From positions 248,001 to 312,000 of the forward strand of contig NZ_WASO01000014.1 of NCBI RefSeq assembly GCF_009712605.1: a stretch of DNA of 64,000 bases, in the 5' to 3' direction. The number at the start of each line of letters is the position of its first letter. Within the stretch, counting starts at the first letter, position 1. The notes under the pieces are model-generated. The model was not told where the DNA came from and did no database searches. It was given only the letters and a program-made list of their open reading frames with translations. Shown here piece by piece: positions 35,812-45,313 of this stretch. The translations under genes and the position numbers were made by a program. Source of the stretch: Paludibacter sp. GTDB lineage: Bacteria; Bacteroidota; Bacteroidia; Bacteroidales; Paludibacteraceae.

Positions 35812-35819
35812 TATCTTTG
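35812..35819 (+). promoter_or_regulatory. Promoter for the first LuxR-type regulator
   Basis: TATCTTTG with TTG at 35789-35791, 20 bp upstream. The start codon is 37 bp downstream, after a GAGGAGAGG ribosome site. Confidence 0.55.
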
Positions 35820-35856
35820 CCACTAGAAGATATCTGAAGGTTAAAGAGGAGAGGAA

Positions 35857-36603
35857 ATGAACATTGTTGATAAAGCATCCGGATTGAAGCCTGCTAAAAA
35901 GAAGTCTGTCAGAGATGCTATTGTAGAAAATATACTCTCACAGTCATATATTTTAAAGCAAACCGTCATTCTTATTGATTACCAAGCACAGCGTCTTATC
36001 TGTCGTAATCATAATCCCTCGTTGAGATCTATATTCGAAGATGAGGAAATGGACATGCCAATGGGGCAAGGCTTTCTTTGGAAGAACCTTTCAAAAGAAG
36101 AATTCGCATTGTATAGGAGAATTCTTCTTATTATGTCGGAGTACAGAAAGAACAGCGCACTATCAGGCCACCTTTATCATTTTACTTTTAATGTGGCGTT
36201 ACAAACAAATACAGGAACTATTCAAATGATACAGTTTAAGGCGATGCCACTGTTTTATATTGATGTTTATCCTAATAAAGTCCCCAGTTTCACATATTCT
36301 TTACTGGAACCGTCGGATGGTTTGTGTTCAGGTAACCTCACTCTGCACGATTTTACTAATCAGAAAAAATATTATTACTTGTTGTTGATGAAAGGCAATA
36401 AGGAGAGTTTTGTTGTATTGGAAGAATCCGAACTTTCCATTTTTCAGCTGGTTGCTAAAGGGTGTGTAGAGGCAGAAATAGCAGAAATACTGAAGATTAG
36501 TTTCGGTACTCTGAAATATTTGAAAAGTAAAATATTGTTGCAGGCCAATGTTCAGTCTACAGCGCAACTCATAGCATTACTTACCAAGCAGGGGTTTATT
36601 TGA
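35857..36603 (+). CDS. LuxR-type transcriptional regulator with PAS-like N-domain
   Basis: This protein of 248 residues has a helix-turn-helix at its C-terminus. From about residue 190 it reads ELSIFQLVAKGCVEAEIAEI, then a recognition helix in ISFGTLKYLKSKILLQ, close to the LuxR/GerE pattern though with an altered motif. The N-terminal 180 residues look like a PAS-type sensory fold without recognisable ligand residues. It has a clear promoter and a ribosome site. The next gene encodes a similar protein 30 bp downstream, so they may work as a pair and perhaps control the TonB receptor gene that follows. Confidence 0.75.
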   Translation: MNIVDKASGLKPAKKKSVRDAIVENILSQSYILKQTVILIDYQAQRLICRNHNPSLRSIFEDEEMDMPMGQGFLWKNLSKEEFALYRRILLIMSEYRKNSALSGHLYHFTFNVALQTNTGTIQMIQFKAMPLFYIDVYPNKVPSFTYSLLEPSDGLCSGNLTLHDFTNQKKYYYLLLMKGNKESFVVLEESELSIFQLVAKGCVEAEIAEILKISFGTLKYLKSKILLQANVQSTAQLIALLTKQGFI

Positions 36604-36633
36604 AATAGTGCAGGCAGAATAGAGGAATATAAA

Positions 36634-37326
36634 ATGGAAGCAGTAAAAGATTTTTGTGAATTCTTGTCTCAGTTTTGGCAGAAAGGTTTAGGCGCCATTA
36701 ATATAGAAACCCTTGAGCCAATTTTTGTGTCGGAACTTTTTACAAAGGAGACCGGAATACAAAACCGTGATATCCATTTATGTGGAATAAACTTCTATGA
36801 AAAATTTCTTCATCCAAAGGATTTTATTATTTTGCCAAGGATACATGATGTCACGATGAAATATTTCGAGAAACAGAAAGTGATGAATGAGTGTATGCCC
36901 ATTGCTACTTACAATGTAAGATTGAAAAATATTGTGGGTGACTACCAAAGCTTTTCAATGTCACTCAAAATAATCTCGATAGAAACAATTTCTGTTAAGT
37001 CAAAAAGATTTGGATTATTGATATGCCAACCCGAAACAAAATTTGGTTTTGAGCGGTTTGTGCTATGTATTCCAGATAAAAAGAAGCGACTTTACTTTTC
37101 AAATGCTTCGGGGAAATATGTCAGTAAGGAACATCTGGAGTTTCGTGCAATTGAAAAAGATATCCTGAAACTAATTGCCAGTGGTTATAATGAAGCAAGA
37201 ATTACTAAAGAATTACATGTTAAGATTGATCTGATTCGTTATTACAAGAAATGTATCTACCAGAAGCTCTACGTATCCAATATGTCGGAAGCCATTTATA
37301 TTGCAACATTACATAATTTAATCTGA
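36634..37326 (+). CDS. Second LuxR-type regulator with PAS-like N-domain
   Basis: This 230-residue protein has the same layout as the gene 30 bp upstream but low identity to it. The C-terminal helix-turn-helix reads FRAIEKDILKLIASGYNEAR, then ITKELHVKIDLIRYYKKCIY, with the N-terminus PAS-like (FVSELFTKETGIQNRD near residue 32). The pair is probably an old duplication that diverged. No receiver domain or kinase is nearby, so the signal is unknown. A small CPxC protein gene and a TonB receptor gene follow on the same strand. Confidence 0.75.
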   Translation: MEAVKDFCEFLSQFWQKGLGAINIETLEPIFVSELFTKETGIQNRDIHLCGINFYEKFLHPKDFIILPRIHDVTMKYFEKQKVMNECMPIATYNVRLKNIVGDYQSFSMSLKIISIETISVKSKRFGLLICQPETKFGFERFVLCIPDKKKRLYFSNASGKYVSKEHLEFRAIEKDILKLIASGYNEARITKELHVKIDLIRYYKKCIYQKLYVSNMSEAIYIATLHNLI

Positions 37327-37441
37327 AAAAGTATTCTGAGTAATAAAAAACAAATGCTATAATACAGAAATTACTACCCAATGCAGAGATGCGTTCACTT
37401 CTTTTAATATCACAAATGTACGAATCGATGGTGTGATAAAG

Positions 37442-37449
37442 TATCTTTG
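37442..37449 (+). promoter_or_regulatory. -7 promoter box for the CPxC protein gene
   Basis: TATCTTTG matches TAnnTTTG. It supports the start at 37481, because the longer reading from 37433 would run through the box. Confidence 0.5.
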
Positions 37450-37480
37450 TCATCAAATTGAAGGATCATTAAAATTGTTT

Positions 37481-37810
37481 ATGCACAGAAGAAATGCGAT
37501 ACGCACTTTTATAGCATCACTCCTTTTGATGCTTACAACCGGCACACTGATGGTGAAGTCGGTTCACTGCGTGTTGATTTCTCACGATGCGGTTACTGAG
37601 GCTGTAAACGGTCAGGCAACCTTTTCTCCCGACCAACCGGATAGTTGTCCTATCTGTTCTTTCGATTTCTATCCTGTAATACTTCATTCGCTGAAAGTAT
37701 TGCCAGACGTAACCCGTTTTGTTTATTCAGAACGCAGTTACTGCCTTGTTGATGCACTTGTCAAACAGGCTACCCATCTCTTTTTGTTACGCGCGCCACC
37801 TACTGCGTAA
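37481..37810 (+). CDS. Small exported protein with CPxC motif before a TonB receptor
   Basis: This 109-residue protein starts at MHRRNAIRTFIASLLLML, a signal peptide or anchor. Its middle carries PDSCPICSFDF, a CxxC that may bind metal or form a disulfide, and VHCVLISHD with another Cys/His pair. Similar small Cys-pair proteins are found beside TonB receptors for metals or heme in Bacteroidota, but I cannot name the family with confidence. The receptor gene follows after 382 bases with a repeat element in between. Confidence 0.6.
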   Translation: MHRRNAIRTFIASLLLMLTTGTLMVKSVHCVLISHDAVTEAVNGQATFSPDQPDSCPICSFDFYPVILHSLKVLPDVTRFVYSERSYCLVDALVKQATHLFLLRAPPTA

Positions 37811-38192
37811 ACCTCTCATCTTATTTTTTAAAATCAGGACTCGTATTATTGATTTAGTACGGGCTTAGGTGTATGGTATTTGACTACTTTGATGAGTCAT
37901 AATATTACATTACATCTAGCATTTACATTAGCCTTAAGGAATCAGAAAGCATGAAAAATATGCTTGATTTCTTAATGGTGATTATTCATAGAAGGCGTCT
38001 TGATTTTTTATTTTTGACCCCCAACCCCCAAAATGGGGGTTGTAACATTTGCAAAATGCACAACATTCATTCGTTTTAAGGACGAGTTCCTCCCCATTTA
38101 GGGGAGGTTGGGAGGGGTTGATGAGTAAAAATAAACTATAAATTACAGAACCAAAAACAAGTCAAGACGACTTTATAATCTAAATAAACGTT
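37811..38192. other. Intergenic region with palindromic element
   Basis: These 382 bases hold the repeat at 38011-38131 and, near 38160, a string AAGTCAAGACGACTTTA related to the ends of the palindrome at 7261-7397. No gene was seen. Confidence 0.5.
38011..38131. repeat. Palindromic intergenic element
   Basis: A hairpin CAACCCCCA / TGGGGGTTG (38022-38042) and a second, CCTCCCC / GGGGAGG (38089-38107), lie in inverted order. The outer sequences (TTTTTGACCCCCAAC and GGTTGGGAGGGGTTGATGAG) are rough inverted repeats. It recalls the hairpins inside the MITE at 14663-14906. Confidence 0.55.
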
Positions 38193-40607
38193 ATGCAAAA
38201 AAGATTGATATTTATCATTTTATATATTATTCCGGCATTATTGTTTGCCGAACCATTACCTTTAGCTAAAACGTCGCTGAAGGGCATTGTGACCGATAAA
38301 TTAACGGGAGAACCCTTGATTGGTGTGGCGGTATACATTCCAGAGTTGAAAACAGGATCCGTGACTGACGATAAAGGCTCTTATCGTATTGATAATTTAC
38401 CGAAAACAACACTTACCGTACAAGTTACTTATGTAGGACATCAGTCCGTTATTGAGCCTGTTGATTTGAGAAACAGTGTGACGCAAAATTTTTCGCTTGT
38501 GGAATCGTCGGCCAAAATTGACGAAGTGGTGGTAACGGCCACTGCCGGATCAACACAATTGGTGAGAACTCCCACGCCGATTGTCATTGTACCTCATACC
38601 GATCTTTTGCGTGAGGCATCTACCAACCTGATGGATGCGTTGGCCAGTCAGCCAGGTATTTCACAAATTACAACGGGAGGGGGTATTTCAAAACCTGTTA
38701 TCCGCGGACTCGGTTACAACCGGGTGGTAGTGGTCAACGACGGGATACGTCAGGAAGGTCAGCAGTGGGGCGACGAGCACGGGATAGAAATAGACGAACA
38801 AGCCGTGAATAAAGCCGAAATTTTGAAAGGCCCAGCCAGTCTGATGTTTGGTTCCGATGCCATGGCAGGGGTGATTAACCTCTTTTCAGCTCCAACTCTT
38901 CCCGAAGGCAAAATAGCCGGTAATTTCTATGCGAACTATCAAACGAATAATGGGCTCATGGCTTATTCTCTTGATTTGGCAGGCAATAAAAAAGGATTTA
39001 TATGGGATTTGCGCTACAGTGATAAAATGGCTCACGATTACACGAATAAGTACGATGGCTATGTCTATAATTCGCGTTTCAGAGAGCAAGCACTGACCGG
39101 TTTGATAGGATTCAACAAAGAGTGGGGGTATTCTCACTTAACCTTTAGTACTTATCAACTCACACCCGGAATCGTGGAAGGGGCACGTGATTCAATATCG
39201 GGAAAATTTATAAAACCGGTTGTAGTCAACGGCGTTGAAGGTAGTGAGCTTGTTAACGATGCTGATGGGAAGAGTTACAGTCATGGAATGCCATATCAGC
39301 AGGTAAAACACTACAAAGCAGTGTGGAACAACAGTATTTTTATAGGGGACGGTAGTTTGAAAACAACACTTGGATTTCAGCAAAACCGCAGACAGGAATT
39401 TGGCGATGTTCTGAATCCTGATCAGTACGGACTTTACTTCTTGCTGAATACCGTAAACTATGACGTACACTATATGTTATCACAAAAAAACGGATGGTCA
39501 GCTTCGTTTGGAGTGAATGGCATGTATCAGCATTCCATGAATAAGGGGACTGAGTTTTTGGTACCGGAATACAATCTGTTTGATGCCGGTATCTTTGGAA
39601 TTGCCAGTAAAACTATAGGACGATTCGATATTAGCGGCGGCATACGGTTTGATAATCGTCACGAACACGGTGACGACCTTTATTTGAATTCAAATGATGA
39701 GAAAACCACTGTTTCAGATCCAACAGCCTACCACCGTTTTACCGCTTTTACCAACAATTTCGGAGGAATAACCGGTAGTTTGGGTGCCGCCTGGAGAATT
39801 ACAGACGATTTTCATGCAAAATTCAATCTGTCAAGAGGTTTTAGAGCTCCAAATATTGGCGAATTAGCTTCCAATGGAGTGCATGATGGAACTGTTCGTT
39901 ACGAAATAGGCAATAGTAGCCTGAAGCCCGAAACCAGTCTGCAAGCCGATTTTCAATTGGGCTATTCATCGCGTTATCTTTCTGCGGAAGTCGACCTGTT
40001 TGTCAACCGGATCAACAATTATATCTTTTCCAGAAAGCTGAACAGTATGGCAGGTGGTGATTCAATTACCAATAGTTACCAGACTTATAAATTTGTTTCG
40101 GGAGATGCCCGTATTATGGGTGGTGAATTTATGCTCGACGTTCATCCATTTGACTGCCTGCATATCGAAAATAGTTTTTCGTATGTCAATTCAATTCAGC
40201 TACAGCAACCGGATTCCACACGTTATTTGCCGATGACTCCGGCTCCAAAATGGAAAACCGATGTGCGACTTGATATTTTAAGACATGGTAATGTGTTACG
40301 TAACGGATATATTAATGTAGGTGTAGAGAGTTACTTTGCCCAAAACCATTTTTATGCGGCTTATGGTACGGAAACCCGTACACCTGGCTATTCCTTACTG
40401 TATGCCGGAATTGGTGGCGATATTATACACAAAGGCCATACGCTCTTTTCTCTCTATTTGACAGGAAATAATCTGACTGATGTGGCTTACCAAAGCCATT
40501 TGAGCCGTCTTAAATACGAGGATGTAAACAATGCAACCGGTCGAACGGGAGTGTATAATATGGGGCGGAACTTCAGTATTAAGTTATTGGTTCCGATAAA
40601 CCTGTAG
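38193..40607 (+). CDS. TonB-dependent outer-membrane receptor
   Basis: This 804-residue receptor has a signal peptide (IFIILYIIPALLFAEP). A carboxypeptidase-regulatory-like domain follows (GIVTDKLTGEPLIGVAVYIP to about residue 110), then the plug with IRGLGYNRVVVVNDGIRQEG near residue 170, then a beta-barrel ending in Leu after NFSIKLLVPINL. The plug and the histidine/aspartate-rich loops (QQWGDEHG) resemble receptors for metals such as ZnuD, but the ligand is inferred only. The preceding CPxC protein may act with it. Energy comes from TonB-ExbBD, not in this window. Confidence 0.88.
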   Translation: MQKRLIFIILYIIPALLFAEPLPLAKTSLKGIVTDKLTGEPLIGVAVYIPELKTGSVTDDKGSYRIDNLPKTTLTVQVTYVGHQSVIEPVDLRNSVTQNFSLVESSAKIDEVVVTATAGSTQLVRTPTPIVIVPHTDLLREASTNLMDALASQPGISQITTGGGISKPVIRGLGYNRVVVVNDGIRQEGQQWGDEHGIEIDEQAVNKAEILKGPASLMFGSDAMAGVINLFSAPTLPEGKIAGNFYANYQTNNGLMAYSLDLAGNKKGFIWDLRYSDKMAHDYTNKYDGYVYNSRFREQALTGLIGFNKEWGYSHLTFSTYQLTPGIVEGARDSISGKFIKPVVVNGVEGSELVNDADGKSYSHGMPYQQVKHYKAVWNNSIFIGDGSLKTTLGFQQNRRQEFGDVLNPDQYGLYFLLNTVNYDVHYMLSQKNGWSASFGVNGMYQHSMNKGTEFLVPEYNLFDAGIFGIASKTIGRFDISGGIRFDNRHEHGDDLYLNSNDEKTTVSDPTAYHRFTAFTNNFGGITGSLGAAWRITDDFHAKFNLSRGFRAPNIGELASNGVHDGTVRYEIGNSSLKPETSLQADFQLGYSSRYLSAEVDLFVNRINNYIFSRKLNSMAGGDSITNSYQTYKFVSGDARIMGGEFMLDVHPFDCLHIENSFSYVNSIQLQQPDSTRYLPMTPAPKWKTDVRLDILRHGNVLRNGYINVGVESYFAQNHFYAAYGTETRTPGYSLLYAGIGGDIIHKGHTLFSLYLTGNNLTDVAYQSHLSRLKYEDVNNATGRTGVYNMGRNFSIKLLVPINL

Positions 40608-40677
40608 CGATAAAGTACTTGTTTATTTATATTTAGTCCGTACGGGACAAGCGTTTCGATAAACGATAGGAAAAATT

Positions 40678-40723
40678 AAAGCCATTAAGAAAATGAAGAT
40701 ACCTTCATCGTCTTAATGGCTTT
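40678..40723. terminator. Hairpin terminator between convergent genes
   Basis: AAAGCCATTAAGA (40678-40690) pairs with TCTTAATGGCTTT (40711-40723), with an inner ATGAAG/CTTCAT stem. T-rich on the plus side and A-rich on the minus side, it can serve the TonB receptor and the POT transporter. Confidence 0.75.
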
Positions 40724-40750
40724 TCTGTAAATTATATGATTGAACAGTAC

Positions 40751-42415
40751 TTACTTGGTAATTGTTTCCAGCTTTTTGAGCATAGCAAACATAAAGATGG
40801 CTGAAACCAGGCAGCAAAGTACCAGTACGCCCCATACCATCCAGAGTTCCATACTTCCCCACAGGTCACCAATTACGCCTGTTAGCTTGTTGCCGAGTGC
40901 CGTAGCACCAAACCAGCCTCCCATCATTAATCCTTTGTATTTTGGAGGAGCAACTCGGGAAACAAATGAAATGCCCATTGGGCTAAGGAATAATTCGGCA
41001 AAAGTCAATACAAGGTATGTTCCAATCAGCCAGTCCGGTGAGACCAGAGTAGGACTTACACCTCCCGAGGCTTTCAGGTCTGAAGGAGAAAGTAACCCAA
41101 TCGAACCGAATGCCAATAAAGCAAAACCAGCAGCAGCAATCACCATCCCAAAACTGATTTTACGGGGCGCTGACGGCTCTTTCTTCTTTTTTGCCAGCCA
41201 TGAGAACAGACCCACGAAAAGAGGCGTTAAAACAATTACAAAGAAGGGATTGAATTGTTGGAAGATCTGAGGTGTAATTTTAATGGACGGTTCCATATGT
41301 GCATATACCAAAGCGATTGCACCCAGAGAAGCGGCAAGAAATAGCCCGGAAATGGCTTTCCCTTTTCCTGTTTTGGATTGAAAGATATTGGTGATGCTAT
41401 AAACGGCTGCAATAAGCAGAACCATGGTAACCAGTGAAAATCCGATTCTATCCAGACCGGAAACAGAGCCTGTCGTGTAATCACGGGCAAAGAAAGTCAT
41501 TGTCAATCCGTTTTGGTGGAACGACATCCAGAAGAATACAACTACAGCAAAAACCATCAGAAGAGCAAAAATGCGTTCGCGTGTTTGTTTTGGAGTAAGT
41601 TCTTCCACGTGCGAAGTAGCGGTCGGTTTGTTGGCGTTGTAATCAGCGTGTTTATATGTTTTCTTGAAGACAACGAAGATGGCAATAGAGATAACCAGCG
41701 AGATGCAGGCAATTCCGAAACCATAGTTGTATGCGGCACTCAATTTTTCAATATAAAGGCTTGAAAAGTCGGCGAGGGGTAGTTTTGTGCCTTGTTCTGC
41801 AGCCAACGTTGTCAATTGTGCCAAACCATCAGTAGAAATAGTGCCGTTGAGCAATTGGTGGGCGAGTGCGGGAATATGAGCGTCGTACACCATGTGATAT
41901 TGACTCAGGCTGTAGTTAGTAATCCATTCGGCAGCAGAAGGTGCGAAAAATGCGCCAATATTGATACACATGTAGAAAAGGCTGAAAGCCAAATCGCGTT
42001 TACTGCTGTATTTCGGATCGTCATACAAGTTACCAACCAATACCTGCAGGTTTCCTTTAAAGAGGCCGGTTCCCAATGAAATCAAGGCTAAAGCCGATAC
42101 CATCGCAATGAGAGAAAAAGTACGGTCATTGTTTGGAATAGCCAAAAGGAGATAGCCGGCAAACATGATTATGATGCCAATCATGATGGTGCGACCATAA
42201 CCCAGCCATTTGTCGGCAAGAAATCCACCCAAAAGAGGAGTGAGGTAAACAGCACCCAAAAACCAACTGAAATACGAACTGGTTTGTGAAGTGTCGAATC
42301 CGAATTTTGCCTGAAGAAATAACGTAAAAATGGCTAACATCGTGTAGTAGCCGAAGCGTTCACCAGTGTTAGCCAATGCTAGAGCAAAAAGCCCTTTGGG
42401 ATGTTCTTTAAACAT
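40751..42415 (-). CDS. Proton-coupled peptide transporter (POT/PTR family)
   Basis: This 554-residue inner-membrane transporter has 12-14 membrane segments. The family motif is ANTGERFGYYTM near residue 15 (the ExxERFxYY proton/peptide site), followed by GGFLADKWLGYGRTIMIG and the FFMSFHQNG-type segment around residue 297. It imports di- and tripeptides with protons. A promoter box at 42457-42464 (minus) precedes it. Together with the secreted M6 peptidase and OPT transporter that follow, it suggests peptide use as a nutrient. Confidence 0.92.
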   Translation of the reverse strand: MFKEHPKGLFALALANTGERFGYYTMLAIFTLFLQAKFGFDTSQTSSYFSWFLGAVYLTPLLGGFLADKWLGYGRTIMIGIIIMFAGYLLLAIPNNDRTFSLIAMVSALALISLGTGLFKGNLQVLVGNLYDDPKYSSKRDLAFSLFYMCINIGAFFAPSAAEWITNYSLSQYHMVYDAHIPALAHQLLNGTISTDGLAQLTTLAAEQGTKLPLADFSSLYIEKLSAAYNYGFGIACISLVISIAIFVVFKKTYKHADYNANKPTATSHVEELTPKQTRERIFALLMVFAVVVFFWMSFHQNGLTMTFFARDYTTGSVSGLDRIGFSLVTMVLLIAAVYSITNIFQSKTGKGKAISGLFLAASLGAIALVYAHMEPSIKITPQIFQQFNPFFVIVLTPLFVGLFSWLAKKKKEPSAPRKISFGMVIAAAGFALLAFGSIGLLSPSDLKASGGVSPTLVSPDWLIGTYLVLTFAELFLSPMGISFVSRVAPPKYKGLMMGGWFGATALGNKLTGVIGDLWGSMELWMVWGVLVLCCLVSAIFMFAMLKKLETITK

Positions 42416-42456
42416 AAATGAATACTTAATGGATTATTATTGGTAAAATTGAGAAA

Positions 42457-42464
42457 CAAAGATA
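42457..42464 (-). promoter_or_regulatory. -7 promoter box for the POT transporter gene
   Basis: The minus strand reads TATCTTTG, 42 bp before the transporter ATG. Confidence 0.45.
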
Positions 42465-42545
42465 GTTTTTAATCCTGATATCTCCCAATTAACCATTTAT
42501 CCGGTAATCATTTATAAGTACGTATTAGTCTATGGGTTTATCTAT

Positions 42546-45077
42546 TTATTTGATAATTACTTTTTTGGTCAAAGACCCGGCTTTCACTATCCATGCTCCG
42601 GTTGGCAATGTAAACGAATATGGGTTACCATCAGAAATGACATTCTTTATCATTTTTCCCACAGGCGAATATACGTAAATCGTAGTTCCTTCTGTCATAC
42701 CATATACAATCACCTTTTCATTATCACATAAAATATAAGGCTGTGTAAACTTCGGAGCAATATAATCTATGCAGGCACTTTCTGTCCCCACTATTCCGTT
42801 GTTCACCGTGCGGATGCAATAGGTACCGCTTTTTGCCGAAGGGATGGTGAAATCCAATGAAGTGGTGTTCCCAATAGAATCTCCGTTGAAGTAAATGTTG
42901 TAAGAACTAAGGGGCGACTTGTTGATTAAACCTCTGACGTTGAAGTTGTAGTCATTGTTAGACCCAATGGTATAAGGTGTTCCGCTTTCAATAATAACAG
43001 CGCCATAATTACCAACGCTTGTCGATTCAACTTTCGGACCTCTGTCTACCGATACGGTATATCCCGATGCAGAGGTATACTGAACACCTATTGCATAGAC
43101 TTTTCCCGCTTGAATTATCCATGGATTAGTGAAATACATCTCGTTCCATTGGCTAGACTTAACACCAGTTACCGATTCATCCAATTTAAGGGTCATTTTA
43201 TTGGTCGAGGATGAATATTCAAAAACCTGAATGTGATACGAACTTGCATTTGCATCGTAAGGATAGAACTTAACACCAGCGAATGTTTTGCCCACATACG
43301 AAGCTAATGTTGACGAACTGAAGACCTGAGCACATGACATTGTCTGCTGTTGTCCTGTAGAAAGGGCTCCATCCAAAGCTGCTCCGTCCCAATGCACTTC
43401 CTGTATCGAATCTCCAATTTGAGGGATAGTGGTGGGAGCTGTCCATGATAACACGTAGTCAGTGTTGGATACTTTTCCTGTTAAATTTAGTGGTGCCGGA
43501 CCTACATTTACATTTTTCATAAAGTCGAATGAAATAGTTCCGCCGTTTTCAGAAATATTTGTTACGGGTTTACCAGTTAAGGTGTTGTCCCATGATTTTG
43601 CCCAAGGTGTGGTGCTGTCTGTAAATGATGTTTTGCCGGACGTACCAGGGAATGTGCATCCTCCGGAATCAATGTTACCGTATGATGCTACCGTAGATGT
43701 CGGATTTGTCGAGGCAGATGCACAAACCGGGTACACTTTTTGAGGAGATGTGATGTTGAGATCATAATACAGGTCATCTGCATCTTTTGCAATGTGATAA
43801 ATCAGAAGGCCATGTCCCGGCAACGAACTGTCATAGCCGGATTGCTGTCTGTTTTCAAGCATATAATATTCACCTTGCGTCAACGTTTTGAAAATATACG
43901 CTTCTCCTTTTGTGCTGTTTGCTGCCATATTGGAGATGGTGGTCGGGGATTTCAGTTCAACCGGCGTAATCCATCCATATCTATATTTTTGGTATAGGGT
44001 AAGGTTTGGTGGGCAGGTGCCATAATAATTTGAGCCTACCCGGTTCCAGCTTCCTTCTGCCATCAGATCCCATACTCCGGTACCAATATAACTACCATCA
44101 CCGGTGGTGTCATAATTGGTGTCATAATAATCGGGAGCTCCGATTACGTGGTTCAATTCATGGCACAAGACTCCCATAGTACACGTTACATTTGTACTTG
44201 TGGCATAGAGCTCAGGAGTACACAGATAATGGGTTATTGAGCAATAGCTTGGAGGGGTGAAATCATTCTGATGCGACCATATCGCATCTGTGGAAACTCC
44301 TGTGAATTCCTGCCCATTTCCAGCGAAAATAACATTTATAGCGCTATAGCCCGAAAAATCGAATGAAGGGTCAGACGTGTGTACGGCTCTGATAGCTTCT
44401 ACTACCAGGGAATCAGGATGCTGGTCATTTCCGACCCCGCCTACATCTTTGCCATAGTATGATCTTACTTTACTTGCAGTAAAAGGGCCTTTCACATCAA
44501 AATTCATTGCGAATTTTCCATACGAAGTAGCGGTAAAAAACTCTTTAACAGAACTTTGATTGTTATTTACACTATAGCCTGTTTGATTGAATAAATTATT
44601 GAAGTCAGAAGTTGTTTTTGTAAAAGCAATATCCTGGAATCCCATCAAAACAACCAGAATTTTGACGGTTCCTGTTGGAAGAGCCGAACTTTTTTGGCGT
44701 TTAATGATCGATGCTTTGATTTGGGAGGTCATCGAGTCAAGTTGAAGCTGACTGAAAAAAACTTTTCTGGCCTGTCCTGAAAGGAAGCTTTTTGCTTTAT
44801 CGGAACGTTCTGTTGCATCCTGAGCAACTATATCCGATGCAATCATGTTGCCTTTTGTGTCAGTTGTGGCATAAGTGATGTAACCCTTGGCGTTTTTCAT
44901 CAGGGTCATGCCATCTGTTGTTTCCATCCAGTGAACATGCTCATCACCTTTCTGCACAACAGTCACATAACTTCCGTCGGGTTGCTTGATCTTTACCGGC
45001 CATGGAAATGCCGAAACAGCTGCTACTTTAGAGGCACAAATAAGCAGGATGGATAGGATATAAAAACTTTTCTTCAC
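42546..45077 (-). CDS. Secreted M6-family metalloprotease with type IX sorting domain
   Basis: This 843-residue secreted protease has a signal peptide (MKKSFYILSILLICASKVAA). An N-terminal domain begins FPWPVKIKQPDGSYVTV, and the zinc motif is HELNH at 306-310 with the GAPDYYD extension of the M6 (immune inhibitor A-like) family. Beta domains follow, and the last 70 residues end IVKAGSLTKKVIIK, a type A type IX sorting domain. It should cross the outer membrane through the Por system, whose porU and porV genes lie 7-11 kb away. It probably digests protein outside the cell. Confidence 0.9.
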   Translation of the reverse strand: MKKSFYILSILLICASKVAAVSAFPWPVKIKQPDGSYVTVVQKGDEHVHWMETTDGMTLMKNAKGYITYATTDTKGNMIASDIVAQDATERSDKAKSFLSGQARKVFFSQLQLDSMTSQIKASIIKRQKSSALPTGTVKILVVLMGFQDIAFTKTTSDFNNLFNQTGYSVNNNQSSVKEFFTATSYGKFAMNFDVKGPFTASKVRSYYGKDVGGVGNDQHPDSLVVEAIRAVHTSDPSFDFSGYSAINVIFAGNGQEFTGVSTDAIWSHQNDFTPPSYCSITHYLCTPELYATSTNVTCTMGVLCHELNHVIGAPDYYDTNYDTTGDGSYIGTGVWDLMAEGSWNRVGSNYYGTCPPNLTLYQKYRYGWITPVELKSPTTISNMAANSTKGEAYIFKTLTQGEYYMLENRQQSGYDSSLPGHGLLIYHIAKDADDLYYDLNITSPQKVYPVCASASTNPTSTVASYGNIDSGGCTFPGTSGKTSFTDSTTPWAKSWDNTLTGKPVTNISENGGTISFDFMKNVNVGPAPLNLTGKVSNTDYVLSWTAPTTIPQIGDSIQEVHWDGAALDGALSTGQQQTMSCAQVFSSSTLASYVGKTFAGVKFYPYDANASSYHIQVFEYSSSTNKMTLKLDESVTGVKSSQWNEMYFTNPWIIQAGKVYAIGVQYTSASGYTVSVDRGPKVESTSVGNYGAVIIESGTPYTIGSNNDYNFNVRGLINKSPLSSYNIYFNGDSIGNTTSLDFTIPSAKSGTYCIRTVNNGIVGTESACIDYIAPKFTQPYILCDNEKVIVYGMTEGTTIYVYSPVGKMIKNVISDGNPYSFTLPTGAWIVKAGSLTKKVIIK

Positions 45078-45253
45078 GATTTAACGATTAGCAATAATAA
45101 ATTCAAAATTATTACATCTAACGTTAAGTACCAATAAAATAGTATGAATTTAGCATGTTTTGTGATTTCACAGGATAAAATCTTACTCTAATTTATGCTG
45201 ATTCATTGTAGCGAAAAGTGCTTATCCATTGAATTTATGGCGTCTTAATACGA

Positions 45254-45295
45254 AAAAAGCGCTTTGATACAGCCTGTTGTATCAAAGCGCTTTTT
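45254..45295. terminator. Strong terminator of the OPT transporter gene
   Basis: A perfect 18-bp stem (45254-45271 with 45278-45295), starting AAAAAGCGCTTTGATACA, is closed by a 6-base loop with A- and T-runs at the ends. It lies 19 bp after the OPT stop on the minus strand. Confidence 0.85.
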
Positions 45296-45313
45296 GAAAA
45301 TGTGTCAGATAAT

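Larger units (their letters stand above)
35136..35856. other. Long AT-rich intergenic region
   Basis: These 721 bases between divergent genes hold a minus-strand promoter box (35166-35173), a perfect 12-bp hairpin (35425-35453) and a plus-strand promoter (35812-35819). No gene was seen. Confidence 0.5.
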
